The notes under the pieces: generated by a model
What the model was told of the DNA's origin: nothing
The model's database searches: none
What the model saw: only the letters and a program-made list of their open reading frames with translations
Source: a virus
DNA length: 30,857 nucleotides
Strand: one strand, 5' to 3'
Virus record (IMG/VR): IMGVR_UViG_3300042565_000220
Span: 1-30,857 of that record
In this document: positions 9,011 to 16,760 of the stretch, in pieces
Position numbering within the stretch: position 1 is the stretch's first letter
Layout: every line of letters starts with the position of its first letter
Made by a program: the position numbers and the translations under genes

Positions 9011-9267
9011 GCAATTCAACAAGCATCATCGCTGGTGGCGATGGATTCAAGTATCACGCAACTGGAACTGTGACCGGAGTCGGTTATTCAGCTCTTGTGG
9101 TTCAAGAGGACACCGTGTTCACATCTTTTTCCGTTGACGGTACAAATGTACTTTCAGCACGAGGATTGAGTGCAGTCACTTTGCAACAAGGTGCGTATCT
9201 TCCCGCTGGTGGTTCTTCAAAAATCACAGGGTTCATCATCTCTTCAGGATCGGTAATCGGTTATTAA
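9007..9267 (+). CDS. Small glycine/serine-rich structural protein
   Basis: An 86-residue protein with low charge, rich in G, S, T and V (SIIAGGDGFKYHATGTVTGV; end GFIISSGSVIGY). It looks like a short beta-strand protein of the kind that forms trimers or decorates a tail. It starts inside the end of the previous gene (ATGA overlap) and ends 1 base before the next small gene, so it is part of a tightly coupled unit upstream of the receptor-binding fibre. I do not recognise a family. Confidence 0.5.
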   Translation: MSNSTSIIAGGDGFKYHATGTVTGVGYSALVVQEDTVFTSFSVDGTNVLSARGLSAVTLQQGAYLPAGGSSKITGFIISSGSVIGY

Positions 9268-9268
9268 A

Positions 9269-9415
9269 ATGATAGGCATCGGAATTGGCACACGAAGTCG
9301 CCTATACAAAGGTCAAGCGTGGGATATTGTGCAAGGATACAAGGCACGAATCACAACTGATGGTGGTTATTATGAGGGTATCTCTTGCTTACTAAACAAA
9401 CTTAACAACTTATGA
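9269..9415 (+). CDS. 48-residue fibre-associated small protein
   Basis: A short gene of 48 codons plus stop: MIGIGIGTRSRLYKGQ, then AWDIVQGYKARITTDGGYYE and a final GISCLLNKLNNL. The stop overlaps the start of the fibre gene (ATGA at 9412-9415), and it starts right after the preceding stop, so it fits the operon exactly. The segment GYKARITTDGGYYEGISCLL resembles a motif I have seen next to or inside fibre proteins of Bacteroidetes phages (YKxRVxxDGGxxExxxCL), where it may be a structural linker. Function unknown. Confidence 0.6.
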   Translation: MIGIGIGTRSRLYKGQAWDIVQGYKARITTDGGYYEGISCLLNKLNNL

Positions 9416-11070
9416 GCAATTTATTAAGTCAAGCAAGTTTGGTAATGATACCAAGCGGATACAAGGAGGACGTAGTATACAGTGAGATCCCCATCAACGG
9501 AGCCGGCGATTTGGCGTTCACCCGAGCATCCAACGGGACAAGGATCAACAGCCAGGGATTGGTTGAGGTTTGCCCGTGGAATTTGTTGGAGTATAGCGAA
9601 GATTTTAGTAATGCGTATTGGTCAAAAGATGTGGGGGCTTCTGTTGATTCCAATGTAGCAACCGCCCCAAATGGCACAACAACCGCAGACCGTTTGAATT
9701 ATGCGGGTGCGGGTCAAGCCGTTTATACCATACAATCTGTTGTAGGAACAAACACCTTTTCAGTTTATTTGAAGGGCGAAGGCGCAAACATTGGCAAACA
9801 AATACATTTAGAGATTGGCAACGGAACGGGAAGTAAAAATGTAACATTAACGGGAGAATGGCAAAGATTTGAAACTGACGCAAATAGTGCCACGAGTATA
9901 GCAATTAAAAGATTAAATAGCGGTCAAGCATCCGCCGTTTTGGCTTGGGGTATTCAAGTAAACCAAGGCGCATTAAAACCCTATTTCCCCACTACCGACA
10001 GATTAAATGTTCCCCGATTAACTTATCAAAATGGGGGCGGGGGGTGTCCGAGTTTGTTGTTGGAGAAGCAGAGTACGAATGTTGTTCTAAATAGTGAAGA
10101 TTTTAGTAATGCAAGTTGGTTAACAAGTAATGTTACATTAACCGCAAATCAAACAACTTCGCCCGATGGAACACAAAATGCCGACAGTTTAATTCCTAAT
10201 ACAACAAATACGACCATTCATAGAATTTTTGAAAGTGCAATCAATTCAATTGCAACTGCAAGTTATTCTATTTTTGTCAAACCAAATGGCTATTATAGGG
10301 TAGCATTGCGAGAGTGTGAAACAACGGGCTCTTCAATTGGATTTGATTTGCTTAATGAAACAATTATTACTACATATTCAACGGGCGGATGCACTGCGAG
10401 TGGTGGTAAAATTGAAAATATGGGCAATGGATGGTATCGCATCAGTGGTATTTTTTCTTTTGCATCTGCAACAAGTCAAAGGTTAGGATTGTATGTTGTT
10501 TCGTCAAGTTGGACATCGGGAGACCCTGAAAGTGTAAGTTGGGCGGGAAATGGCACAAGCGGAGTTTATTTATACGGCGCACAGATGGAAGCATCATCTT
10601 ACCCCACCTCCTACATCCCAACCACATCATCAAGCGCAACAAGGGTGGCGGATGATTACTCTCGCTCTTTGTCAAGCATTGCATCGGGTACTGCATATAT
10701 AAACATTACGGATAATGTCGCGGTAGGAACGCCAGGAACTCACCTATTTGGCCCGTTTAGTATTACGGGCGCATCATTAGGGCTTTATTTGTCAAGACCA
10801 AATAATGCAAGATTGCGTCTTTGGACTCAAGCGTCTGCCAATGTATTCCAAACAACTGAAACCAATTTAAAACTTGCAATGACTTGGGATGGAACAAATG
10901 TCAATGTTTATCAAAATGGGGTTAAGGTGGTTACCAATTACGCATACGCAATAACGAATGTAAATAATTTGTTTTCAAGTACATACCTTGAGAGTTCGGC
11001 TACAATTGCTGAAATTGTATTGTTTAATTCAGTTTTAACCGATGCCGAATGTATCGCCCTAACAACATAA
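9412..11070 (+). CDS. Receptor-binding tail fibre with tandem carbohydrate-binding-like domains
   Basis: A 552-residue protein. Residues 1-55 form a conserved anchor (LVMIPSGYKEDVVYSEIP, then FTRASNGTRINSQGLVEV). Two related beta-sandwich units follow, at about 56-190 and 215-400; each opens with a YSEDFSNAYW or NSEDFSNASW motif and has a P(D/N)GT motif about 20 residues later, like CBM_4_9-type carbohydrate-binding modules. Residues about 420-552 look like a LamG/concanavalin A-type domain (MTWDGTNVNVYQNGVKV; final IVLFNSVLTDAECIAL). The likely role is recognition of surface glycans at the tail tip. A 17-base identity between the two unit openings (9598-9614 and 10096-10112) supports duplication. 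Base use is unlike the flanking genes (G runs at 10032-10044), suggesting exchange. Confidence 0.75.
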   Translation: MSNLLSQASLVMIPSGYKEDVVYSEIPINGAGDLAFTRASNGTRINSQGLVEVCPWNLLEYSEDFSNAYWSKDVGASVDSNVATAPNGTTTADRLNYAGAGQAVYTIQSVVGTNTFSVYLKGEGANIGKQIHLEIGNGTGSKNVTLTGEWQRFETDANSATSIAIKRLNSGQASAVLAWGIQVNQGALKPYFPTTDRLNVPRLTYQNGGGGCPSLLLEKQSTNVVLNSEDFSNASWLTSNVTLTANQTTSPDGTQNADSLIPNTTNTTIHRIFESAINSIATASYSIFVKPNGYYRVALRECETTGSSIGFDLLNETIITTYSTGGCTASGGKIENMGNGWYRISGIFSFASATSQRLGLYVVSSSWTSGDPESVSWAGNGTSGVYLYGAQMEASSYPTSYIPTTSSSATRVADDYSRSLSSIASGTAYINITDNVAVGTPGTHLFGPFSITGASLGLYLSRPNNARLRLWTQASANVFQTTETNLKLAMTWDGTNVNVYQNGVKVVTNYAYAITNVNNLFSSTYLESSATIAEIVLFNSVLTDAECIALTT

Positions 11071-11074
11071 AAAA

Positions 11075-11458
11075 ATGGCAAACCAATTTCTGAAATACGA
11101 ATTTACCCCCACCGAATGGGCAACCCTTCGCAAGTTAATAGAAACTACCACAATCAACCCCGAGGGGGGCGAGGTCACCACCTTTGTAAATTGTGCGGTT
11201 GTTGAGTTGGGATTTTTGCCGATTACGCCCGCCGTTTATGACGGGATGAAATTGAAAACCCCCGCAGTTTTAAGCGACAAGTGGGCGGTTGACATTTTGT
11301 TTTACACCGAACCACCCGCAGAGTTTACCCCGTTTGAGGTTTGGCCCCCGCCGATGGGAATTCATACATTCAGCGGTGATGACAATTTGTATTTACAAGC
11401 ATATTGCAAGAAGTTTCCTGACTCACCCTATTGTGTAATTCCCGATGAAAAACTTTAA
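11075..11458 (+). CDS. Hypothetical protein downstream of fibre
   Basis: A 127-residue protein, probably soluble. It opens with KYEFTPTEWATLRKLIE, has strands in the middle (CAVVELGFLPITPAVYDG) and a proline-rich stretch (EPPAEFTPFEVWPPPMG). Two cysteines sit near the C-terminus (YCKKFPDSPYCV). I see no enzyme signature. It shares the C/G-run-rich base style of the fibre gene, as if the two were acquired together, and genes directly after a fibre often encode fibre chaperones or attachment proteins; that is only context. It overlaps the holin-like gene by 14 bases. Confidence 0.5.
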   Translation: MANQFLKYEFTPTEWATLRKLIETTTINPEGGEVTTFVNCAVVELGFLPITPAVYDGMKLKTPAVLSDKWAVDILFYTEPPAEFTPFEVWPPPMGIHTFSGDDNLYLQAYCKKFPDSPYCVIPDEKL

Positions 11459-11636
11459 TGATACAAGTGCGGTCATTGCAACTGCTATTTCAGGCAGTTC
11501 AGCTCTCATCACTTTCACGCAAACTTATCAGCCAATTGTTACTTTTTGCGTGGGGATTCTTGGTATTATATCGGGCGTGTTGGCTGTGGTATATTACCAC
11601 AAGAAAATCAAGAGGATAGATGGCAAAGGCAACTAA
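11445..11636 (+). CDS. Holin-like membrane protein 1
   Basis: A 63-residue protein with two hydrophobic segments, about 8-27 (AVIATAISGSSALITF) and 30-50 (IVTFCVGILGIISGVLAVVY), joined by a short TYQP turn, and a basic C-terminal tail (HHKKIKRIDGKGN-like ending). Small size, two transmembrane segments and a charged tail are typical of class II holins. It starts within the end of the preceding gene and lies 270 bases upstream of the amidase. A second holin-like gene follows, so one may act as holin and the other as antiholin or accessory. Confidence 0.6.
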   Translation: MKNFNDTSAVIATAISGSSALITFTQTYQPIVTFCVGILGIISGVLAVVYYHKKIKRIDGKGN

Positions 11637-11736
11637 CTCGGTAGCGTTTAGGGCAAAGCCAAAGAACAAACTCCGCAGACACACAAAGCATATTAACAAA
11701 CACAAATCGTGGAAACCCAAAAGAGGACAAGGATAA
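11620..11736 (+). CDS. 38-residue very basic protein
   Basis: A short reading frame beginning ATG at 11620: MAKATNSVAFRAKPKNKLRR, followed by HTKHINKHKSWKPKRGQG and stop. Roughly 40 percent of residues are K, R or H. It overlaps both neighbours in other frames and fits between two holin-like genes. The KHINKHKS...RGQG ending resembles very small basic proteins I have seen in Bacteroidetes phages, so I judge it real, but its role (nucleic-acid or membrane binding) is unknown. Confidence 0.5.
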   Translation: MAKATNSVAFRAKPKNKLRRHTKHINKHKSWKPKRGQG

Positions 11737-11918
11737 GTTTCAAATCCTACTTTGAACCAACACCAAAAAGATTCCGTGTGCTTGGAGATTCCATCGCTGC
11801 GGGATCGTTGTTTGTTGCCGGGTTAAACATTGACCATCCCAAGTTGATGCTTATCATTGGCATATGTGGTGGACTCGGCAAGTTTATCACAAACTTCTTC
11901 ACGGATGAAACAAGTTAA
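11709..11918 (+). CDS. Holin-like membrane protein 2
   Basis: A 69-residue protein from a GTG start. A basic N-terminus (METQKRTRISFKSYFEPTPK) leads to two hydrophobic segments at about 24-40 (VLGDSIAAGSLFVAGLN) and 44-62 (LMLIIGICGGLGKFITNF), with a short acidic C-terminus. This hairpin topology is typical of small phage holins. Its end overlaps the amidase start by 14 bases (ATG at 11905 inside this gene), a close coupling expected of a holin-endolysin pair. Confidence 0.6.
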   Translation: METQKRTRISFKSYFEPTPKRFRVLGDSIAAGSLFVAGLNIDHPKLMLIIGICGGLGKFITNFFTDETS

Positions 11919-12513
11919 ATTCAACGGTTACTACAAAGAAGAGTCACCGAAATCACAAATCTATTTGCATCACACCGCTGGTGGTGGTGACGGAGTGGCA
12001 ACCTTCAAGTTTTGGGATGCCGATCCAGTAAACATCGCAACCTGTGTTGCGATAAGTCGGTCAGGTGAAATCGTGCAAGGGTTCTCATCTAAACATTGGG
12101 CGTTCCACTTGGGTTTGAAATCTGCACACTTCAAAGGGTTACCATTCATCAAACTTGACAAGACATCCATCGGCATTGAGATTTGTAATTGGGGTTACTT
12201 GGTAGAGAAGAACGGCAAGTTCTACAACTATGTCGGCAAGGAGGTCAAGGATGTATGCAAACTTGAGAAGCCATACAAAGGATTTACCTATTTTGAGAAC
12301 TACACGAAAGAGCAAATTGCATCAACCAAAGAGTTGTTGTTATTGTGGCGTGAGAAGTATAACATTGACTTGACATATCACGAGGACATTTGGCAAGTTA
12401 CCAAAAGAGCTTTGAGCGGAAAGAATGGAGTGTTCACTCACAACTCGGTTCGTGCAGACAAAATTGATGTCTATCCGCACCCTGATTTGGTATCTATGTT
12501 GCAATCACTTTAA
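11905..12513 (+). CDS. Endolysin: N-acetylmuramoyl-L-alanine amidase
   Basis: A 202-residue protein from ATG 11905; upstream in-frame starts lie inside the holin gene and would add a non-conserved tail. The Amidase_2 (type 2, T7 lysozyme-like) pattern is clear: IYLHHTAGGG with His22/His23, EIVQGFSSKHWAFHLG, SIGIEICNWG, TYHEDI, and THNSVRADKIDVYPHPDL. Probable zinc ligands are His22 or His23, His179 and Asp188. The enzyme cuts the amide bond between muramic acid and L-alanine in peptidoglycan. No signal peptide is present, so release depends on a holin, two candidates for which lie directly upstream. Confidence 0.9.
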   Translation: MKQVKFNGYYKEESPKSQIYLHHTAGGGDGVATFKFWDADPVNIATCVAISRSGEIVQGFSSKHWAFHLGLKSAHFKGLPFIKLDKTSIGIEICNWGYLVEKNGKFYNYVGKEVKDVCKLEKPYKGFTYFENYTKEQIASTKELLLLWREKYNIDLTYHEDIWQVTKRALSGKNGVFTHNSVRADKIDVYPHPDLVSMLQSL

Positions 12514-12530
12514 GTTGCTATTTGATTACG
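12499..12530 (+). promoter_or_regulatory. Promoter for portal/connector operon
   Basis: TTG at 12499-12501, 17 bases, TATTTG at 12519-12524, then ATTACG and ATG at 12531. The core TGCTATTTGATTACG is a close match to the element at 5690 (CGCTATTTGAATACG). The last G of TATTTG is 7 bases upstream of the A of ATG, consistent with a leaderless transcript. Confidence 0.55.
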
Positions 12531-14411
12531 ATGATATTCCAAAGGATTAATTTTCACGACAACAAACTGCCTGTGTTCAAGGAGAACAAGGCAAAGGGGT
12601 TCGTGACTTTCGGAGCAGACAATCTCTATCCCGATTTTCTCGTAGAGTTATTTAACAAATCACCCAAGCACAATGCCATCGTTTCTGCAAAAGCTTCTTA
12701 TATTGCTGGTATTGGTACTGATGTTTTCGGACAAAACACCACCGACATCGCCAAAGCCGAAGCCAAACTAAAGAACATCAACGCCTATGAGACCTACGAG
12801 GAACTCAAAGCAAAGATTGCATACGATGCCGAGTTGTTCAATGGGTTTTGTGTTGAGGTTATTTGGAACAAAGCCAAGACCGCACCAAGCGAATACTATC
12901 ACATCCCATTCAAGGATGTACGCAAAGGTTTGGAAGGTGAATACATCTATTGTGAAGATTGGACTGATGCAAAAGCACCACGCATATCTTATCAACCCTA
13001 CAACCCCATCACAAGAGAATCAAAGCAATTGTACTATTGTCAGTTCTATCGTCCCGGTGAAGGCACTTATCCGCTTCCCGATTATGTAGGGGCGTTGAAA
13101 TATATTGAGGTTGATACCGAGATTTCCAATTACTACTTGAATAGCATCAAGAACGGATTCACGGCACAAACTCACATCCAGTTGTTCAAGGGAATCCCAA
13201 CACCTGAAGAAGCTCGTGCAACTGCAAGACGATTCAAGGAGAACTATCAAGGAACGGACAATGCCGGTGGTTTAATTATCCAATACAACGATCCGACCGA
13301 GAAGGAATCAATTATTTCCAACCTTCAACCATCGGATTTTGACAAGCAATTTGATTTGCTGAATAAGACCGTTCAACAAGAGATATTTGTTGCACACAAG
13401 GTCAACTCTCCAATGTTGTTTGGGGTGCGTGTAGAAGGTCAGTTGGGTGGCAGAACGGAATTGATTGAAGCATATGAGATGTTTCATCACGCCTACATTG
13501 AACCACGCCAACAAAAGATTGATGATGTGTTCTCGTACTTGCTTGAACCTATTGCACAGGTAAGATTAGAGACCATCAACAAGCCACCAATCGGATTGGA
13601 CTATCAGTCATTGTTCACCGCTGGTGTAATTACAAACGAAGAAGCACGGAAAGAACTTGGGCTTCCATTGATTACCGATGTTCAGCAATCTTCTTTGAAC
13701 GATGCCATCAATGCTTTGAGTCCTTTGGTTGCAAACAATGTATTGTCAAATATGACAATCAACGAGAAGAGACAATTGGCAAACCTTCCGCCTATCGCTG
13801 GAGGAGATTCATTGCCATCAGCAGCACCAGTTGCCTTGTCAAAACAAAACCCATTCGGTTGGGATGATGAGCGTGACCTTGTTGTATTCAATAAGTACGG
13901 AGAGAAAGCCGAAGAGTTTGAGGAGGCGAAGTTTGAGTTTGCCGATGCGATTGAATCTGCCATCTTGAATGTGTTGAAAGAGAACAAAGGGTTACAGGTT
14001 GGAGACATTGTAAACATCACCAAACTTGACGCAAGGGTTGTTGCCGATGCGATTGCCAAACTTGCCAAAGCGGAATTGGTTAAGTCATACGAGGACGGAT
14101 TGGAAACAACCCCAAAAGGATTGGAAGAAATCAAAAATCTTCAAACTGAATTGGTGGTTCGCTATCAATACGGACTTGCACCGGGAATCAGCGGAGGACT
14201 TTTGATTGATACATCTCGTAAGTTCTGCACGGATGTTGTCAATAGTGGTCGTGTGTATTCTCGTGAGGACATCAATATGATGTCATCGGAGTTGGGATAT
14301 GATGTGTGGAAACGCAGAGGTGGTTGGTATCACAATCCAACACTTGATGTCAACACACCACAATGCAGACACATTTGGGTTCAAAAATTATTGAGGAGAA
14401 TTAAACGATGA
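12531..14411 (+). CDS. Portal protein with winged-helix-like and MuF-like C-terminal regions
   Basis: A 626-residue protein; ATG 12531 is preferred over TTG 12522 because the latter lies within the promoter element. Residues 1-400 follow the phage portal pattern (FVTFGADNLYPDFLVELFNK, long helices, EIFVAHKVNSPMLFGVR near 285-300, then EAYEMFHHAYIEPRQQKI). Residues about 470-535 look like a winged-helix domain (ILNVLKENKGLQVGDIVNI, then TTPKGLEEI). Residues about 541-626 resemble a MuF-type minor-head segment: SREDINMMSSELGYDVWKRR, then TPQCRHIW. The portal forms the ring through which DNA enters. It sits about 5 kb downstream of the protease rather than upstream, an unusual order. Confidence 0.8.
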   Translation: MIFQRINFHDNKLPVFKENKAKGFVTFGADNLYPDFLVELFNKSPKHNAIVSAKASYIAGIGTDVFGQNTTDIAKAEAKLKNINAYETYEELKAKIAYDAELFNGFCVEVIWNKAKTAPSEYYHIPFKDVRKGLEGEYIYCEDWTDAKAPRISYQPYNPITRESKQLYYCQFYRPGEGTYPLPDYVGALKYIEVDTEISNYYLNSIKNGFTAQTHIQLFKGIPTPEEARATARRFKENYQGTDNAGGLIIQYNDPTEKESIISNLQPSDFDKQFDLLNKTVQQEIFVAHKVNSPMLFGVRVEGQLGGRTELIEAYEMFHHAYIEPRQQKIDDVFSYLLEPIAQVRLETINKPPIGLDYQSLFTAGVITNEEARKELGLPLITDVQQSSLNDAINALSPLVANNVLSNMTINEKRQLANLPPIAGGDSLPSAAPVALSKQNPFGWDDERDLVVFNKYGEKAEEFEEAKFEFADAIESAILNVLKENKGLQVGDIVNITKLDARVVADAIAKLAKAELVKSYEDGLETTPKGLEEIKNLQTELVVRYQYGLAPGISGGLLIDTSRKFCTDVVNSGRVYSREDINMMSSELGYDVWKRRGGWYHNPTLDVNTPQCRHIWVQKLLRRIKR

Positions 14412-14968
14412 CCAACTTTGTATATTTCATAAGCACAACCTATCTCAAGGACAACACTCCTTTGAATGAGAATGTTGACGACAAATTGCTCAAGTCAGCA
14501 ATCAAAGAAGCTCAAGAGATTTATATTCGGGATGTCATCGGTTCGGGCATATACAATGAATTGCAGACACAAGCGTATGCAAACACTTTGACTGCCTTGA
14601 ATGTCACCCTTTTGGATTCGTACATTGCACCCTGTTTGAAATACTACACATTGACCGAAGCAATGCTTCCAATGACTTTCAAACTGATGAACAAATCGGT
14701 TGCATCAAGAGAGAGTGACAACGCTCGTGCCGTATCCGTGGAAGAGATGACAATGATTGAAGGCAGATACCGTGATAAAGCGGAGTATTATGCGAATCGT
14801 TTGCGTGATTACTTGCGTACAAACCCAAATGACTATCCGTTATTCTTGAATCCCGGCAATACAATTGACACCATCCGTCCAAAGAACACCGCTTTTGTGG
14901 GTGGCATCTATCTTCCAACTTCACAAGATTGTTATTGGAATTATGACTTCCCCAACGAGGACAAATAA
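14408..14968 (+). CDS. Head-tail connector (neck) protein
   Basis: A 186-residue, mostly helical protein: FVYFISTTYLKDNTPLNENV, KSAIKEAQEIYIRDVIGSGI, and RYRDKAEYYANRLRDYL. The pattern, an N-terminal TYLKDNTP motif, an IKEAQ..YI.DVIG motif and a C-terminal helix ending in a proline/asparagine tail, is what I associate with the gp6-like adaptor of Bacteroidetes phages. It overlaps the portal by 4 bases (ATGA), fitting a protein that docks under the portal ring. Confidence 0.65.
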   Translation: MTNFVYFISTTYLKDNTPLNENVDDKLLKSAIKEAQEIYIRDVIGSGIYNELQTQAYANTLTALNVTLLDSYIAPCLKYYTLTEAMLPMTFKLMNKSVASRESDNARAVSVEEMTMIEGRYRDKAEYYANRLRDYLRTNPNDYPLFLNPGNTIDTIRPKNTAFVGGIYLPTSQDCYWNYDFPNEDK

Positions 14969-15012
14969 GTGGCAGAAAAACAACGAGGCAAAGCTTCTTA
15001 AATTCCTAAAGA

Positions 15013-15453
15013 ATGACATTAAACCAAATAATCAAAAAGATTCAAACCGCAGCCGAAAGCCATAAGATGGTAGGCAAGTTTGGAGTCGGTCAGCAATCCA
15101 ATTTAACGGTTGAGAATGTTGAATACTATCCGCTTGTTTGGTTGTATCCTGATGGGTTTAATCTTTCCACAACTGGAAACTTGATGACATACAACTTTGC
15201 TTTGCTGGTGATGGATCGTGTGTTTGAGAGTGAGAGCAATGTCATTGAGGTTCTTTCGGACACCGCACAAATCATTGCTGATGTATTTGCATTGATTGAT
15301 AACAACACCCAAGATGACGAGGACTTTGAATTGGTAGTTACTTCCAACGCTTCACCTTTTTACGATGCCAAAACCGACATTCTTTCAGGATATGCAATCA
15401 ACTTCCAAGTCAACACTCCTTATTTATTTAATACTTGCGTTGTTCCTGTTTAG
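15013..15453 (+). CDS. Tail completion/terminator-like protein
   Basis: A 146-residue alpha/beta protein: LNQIIKKIQTAAESHKMVGK, GVGQQSNL, YPLVWLYPDG, TYNFALLVMDRVFESES, DTAQIIADVFALI and a final YAINFQVNTPYLFNTC. The helix-strand order is that of small tail-terminator/completion proteins, which cap the tail tube and join it to the head. It lies after the adaptor, in the head-tail connector block. The start is well placed 44 bases after the previous stop. Assignment is by pattern and position. Confidence 0.6.
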   Translation: MTLNQIIKKIQTAAESHKMVGKFGVGQQSNLTVENVEYYPLVWLYPDGFNLSTTGNLMTYNFALLVMDRVFESESNVIEVLSDTAQIIADVFALIDNNTQDDEDFELVVTSNASPFYDAKTDILSGYAINFQVNTPYLFNTCVVPV

Positions 15454-15673
15454 CGTGTTTTTGGCTTTCCTTAATTTGGAGAAGCCGATTCGCATTCAAA
15501 GACCAATACAAGTGGAGATGCACGAGAGAATCGTGCAGAGAGAGAAACTTGTAAGGGACACGCTCATCAAACGAATCAACTCATTTGATACAATCTACCT
15601 TGACACCTTCAAACCTTCAGCAGAGGGCTTGAAAAAGGCGATAGGATTACACATCCACTTGGACACCATATGA
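15392..15673 (+). CDS. Single-pass membrane protein
   Basis: A 93-residue protein starting at ATG 15392 within the end of the previous gene; an in-frame ATG at 15365 would add 9 residues. Residues about 8-27 (LLIYLILALFLFSVFLAFLN) form one transmembrane helix, followed by a charged region (RPIQVEMHERIVQREKLVRD) that could form a coiled coil. This topology suits an inner-membrane spanin-like subunit or an anchor protein. It overlaps the next gene by 4 bases. Function unknown. Confidence 0.55.
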   Translation: MQSTSKSTLLIYLILALFLFSVFLAFLNLEKPIRIQRPIQVEMHERIVQREKLVRDTLIKRINSFDTIYLDTFKPSAEGLKKAIGLHIHLDTI

Positions 15674-16509
15674 AGAAAAATAATGTAGTGCGAATTGAAA
15701 AGGGGTGGGAGGAAACGAAAGTCCTTCTTATTTCGGATTTACATTGGGACAATCCCAAGTGTGACAGGGAGTTGTTGAAGAAGCATCTTGACGAAGCACT
15801 CAAAGGGAATCACGACATACTTATCAACGGAGATTTGTTTTGCTTGATGCAGGGTGCGTATGATCCACGCAAATCCAAGAGCGACATCCGTCCTGAACAC
15901 AATTCCGCAAACTACTTTGATGCCATTATCAACACCGCAGTTGATTGGTTTACACCTTACGCACATCTCATCAAGTTGGTTGCTTATGGCAATCACGAGA
16001 CCGCCATCTTAAAACGCCAAGAGACGGACATCATTGAACGCTTTGTTACTTTGTTGAATTACAAGACAGGTTCGGACATTCAGGTGGGAGGATATGGTGG
16101 ATGGATTCGCATCCAGTTCAACGATGGCAATACGACACAATCTTTCAAGATTAAGTATATGCACGGATTTGGTGGTGGTGGTGCGGTAACTCGTGGCACT
16201 ATCCAGCACAACCGAATGAGCGTCAATGTAGAGGGAGCGGATGCGATTTGGATGGGGCATGTTCACGAGGACTATGAGATGACCTACACCGTTGAGCAGT
16301 TGACACAACACGACACGGTGATGTTGAGAGACATCTTGATGATTAGGACAAGTGCATACAAGGAAGAATACGGAGACGGATCAAAGGGATGGCACATTGA
16401 AAGAGGTGCAAGTCCAAAACCAATTGGCGGTCGCTGGTTAATTCTCAAACCATTCCGAGACAAGTCAACAACACGCAAGATTCACGCCTATACGCACAAG
16501 ACATTATGA
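15670..16509 (+). CDS. Calcineurin-like metallophosphoesterase
   Basis: A 279-residue protein with the full metallophosphoesterase motif set: DLHW (Asp23, His25), GD (Gly54, Asp55), GNHE (107-110), MHG (His165) and GHVH (His197, His199). These residues bind two metal ions and hydrolyse phosphomono- or diesters. No signal peptide or membrane segment is seen. The substrate cannot be told from sequence; nucleotides, nucleic acid ends or a host signalling molecule are possible. It sits between connector-type genes and DUF3310, outside the replication block, which is an odd place for a DNA-processing enzyme. Confidence 0.85.
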   Translation: MKKNNVVRIEKGWEETKVLLISDLHWDNPKCDRELLKKHLDEALKGNHDILINGDLFCLMQGAYDPRKSKSDIRPEHNSANYFDAIINTAVDWFTPYAHLIKLVAYGNHETAILKRQETDIIERFVTLLNYKTGSDIQVGGYGGWIRIQFNDGNTTQSFKIKYMHGFGGGGAVTRGTIQHNRMSVNVEGADAIWMGHVHEDYEMTYTVEQLTQHDTVMLRDILMIRTSAYKEEYGDGSKGWHIERGASPKPIGGRWLILKPFRDKSTTRKIHAYTHKTL

Positions 16510-16760
16510 TGAAAGTGCAAATCATACTGGAACAAAAGAATGACTCGTGGCTTGAATCCGTTGGGATTGAACCGGAGATTGTGCAAATCTTGGAAGATGG
16601 ATTTGTAAATGAGCAACACATTGTCGCTGCTTGTGCGTTCTTTGAGAATACGCAACTATTTATGACAGGAGGACACATCATTGTGATTGAAGAGAGTTAT
16701 TATACCTTTGTGAGAAAATGGATGCAATTAACCCAACCCACTACAAACAGGGAGACATAG
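16506..16760 (+). CDS. Hypothetical small protein
   Basis: An 84-residue acidic protein (KVQIILEQKNDSWLESVGIE, then FENTQLFMTGGHIIVIEESY). It overlaps the metallophosphoesterase stop by 4 bases and the next gene by 43 bases. A second ATG at 16509 would shorten it by one residue. Predicted mixed alpha/beta; no motif recognised. Confidence 0.5.
   Translation: MMKVQIILEQKNDSWLESVGIEPEIVQILEDGFVNEQHIVAACAFFENTQLFMTGGHIIVIEESYYTFVRKWMQLTQPTTNRET

Noticed and set aside
14943-15065. A 40-residue frame (MTSPTRTNKWQKNNEAKLLK and on) bridging the connector and tail-completion genes
   Set aside because: It overlaps the 3' end of one gene and the 5' end of the next in another frame. The composition is plausible for a small basic protein, but I recognise no pattern and have no other support.
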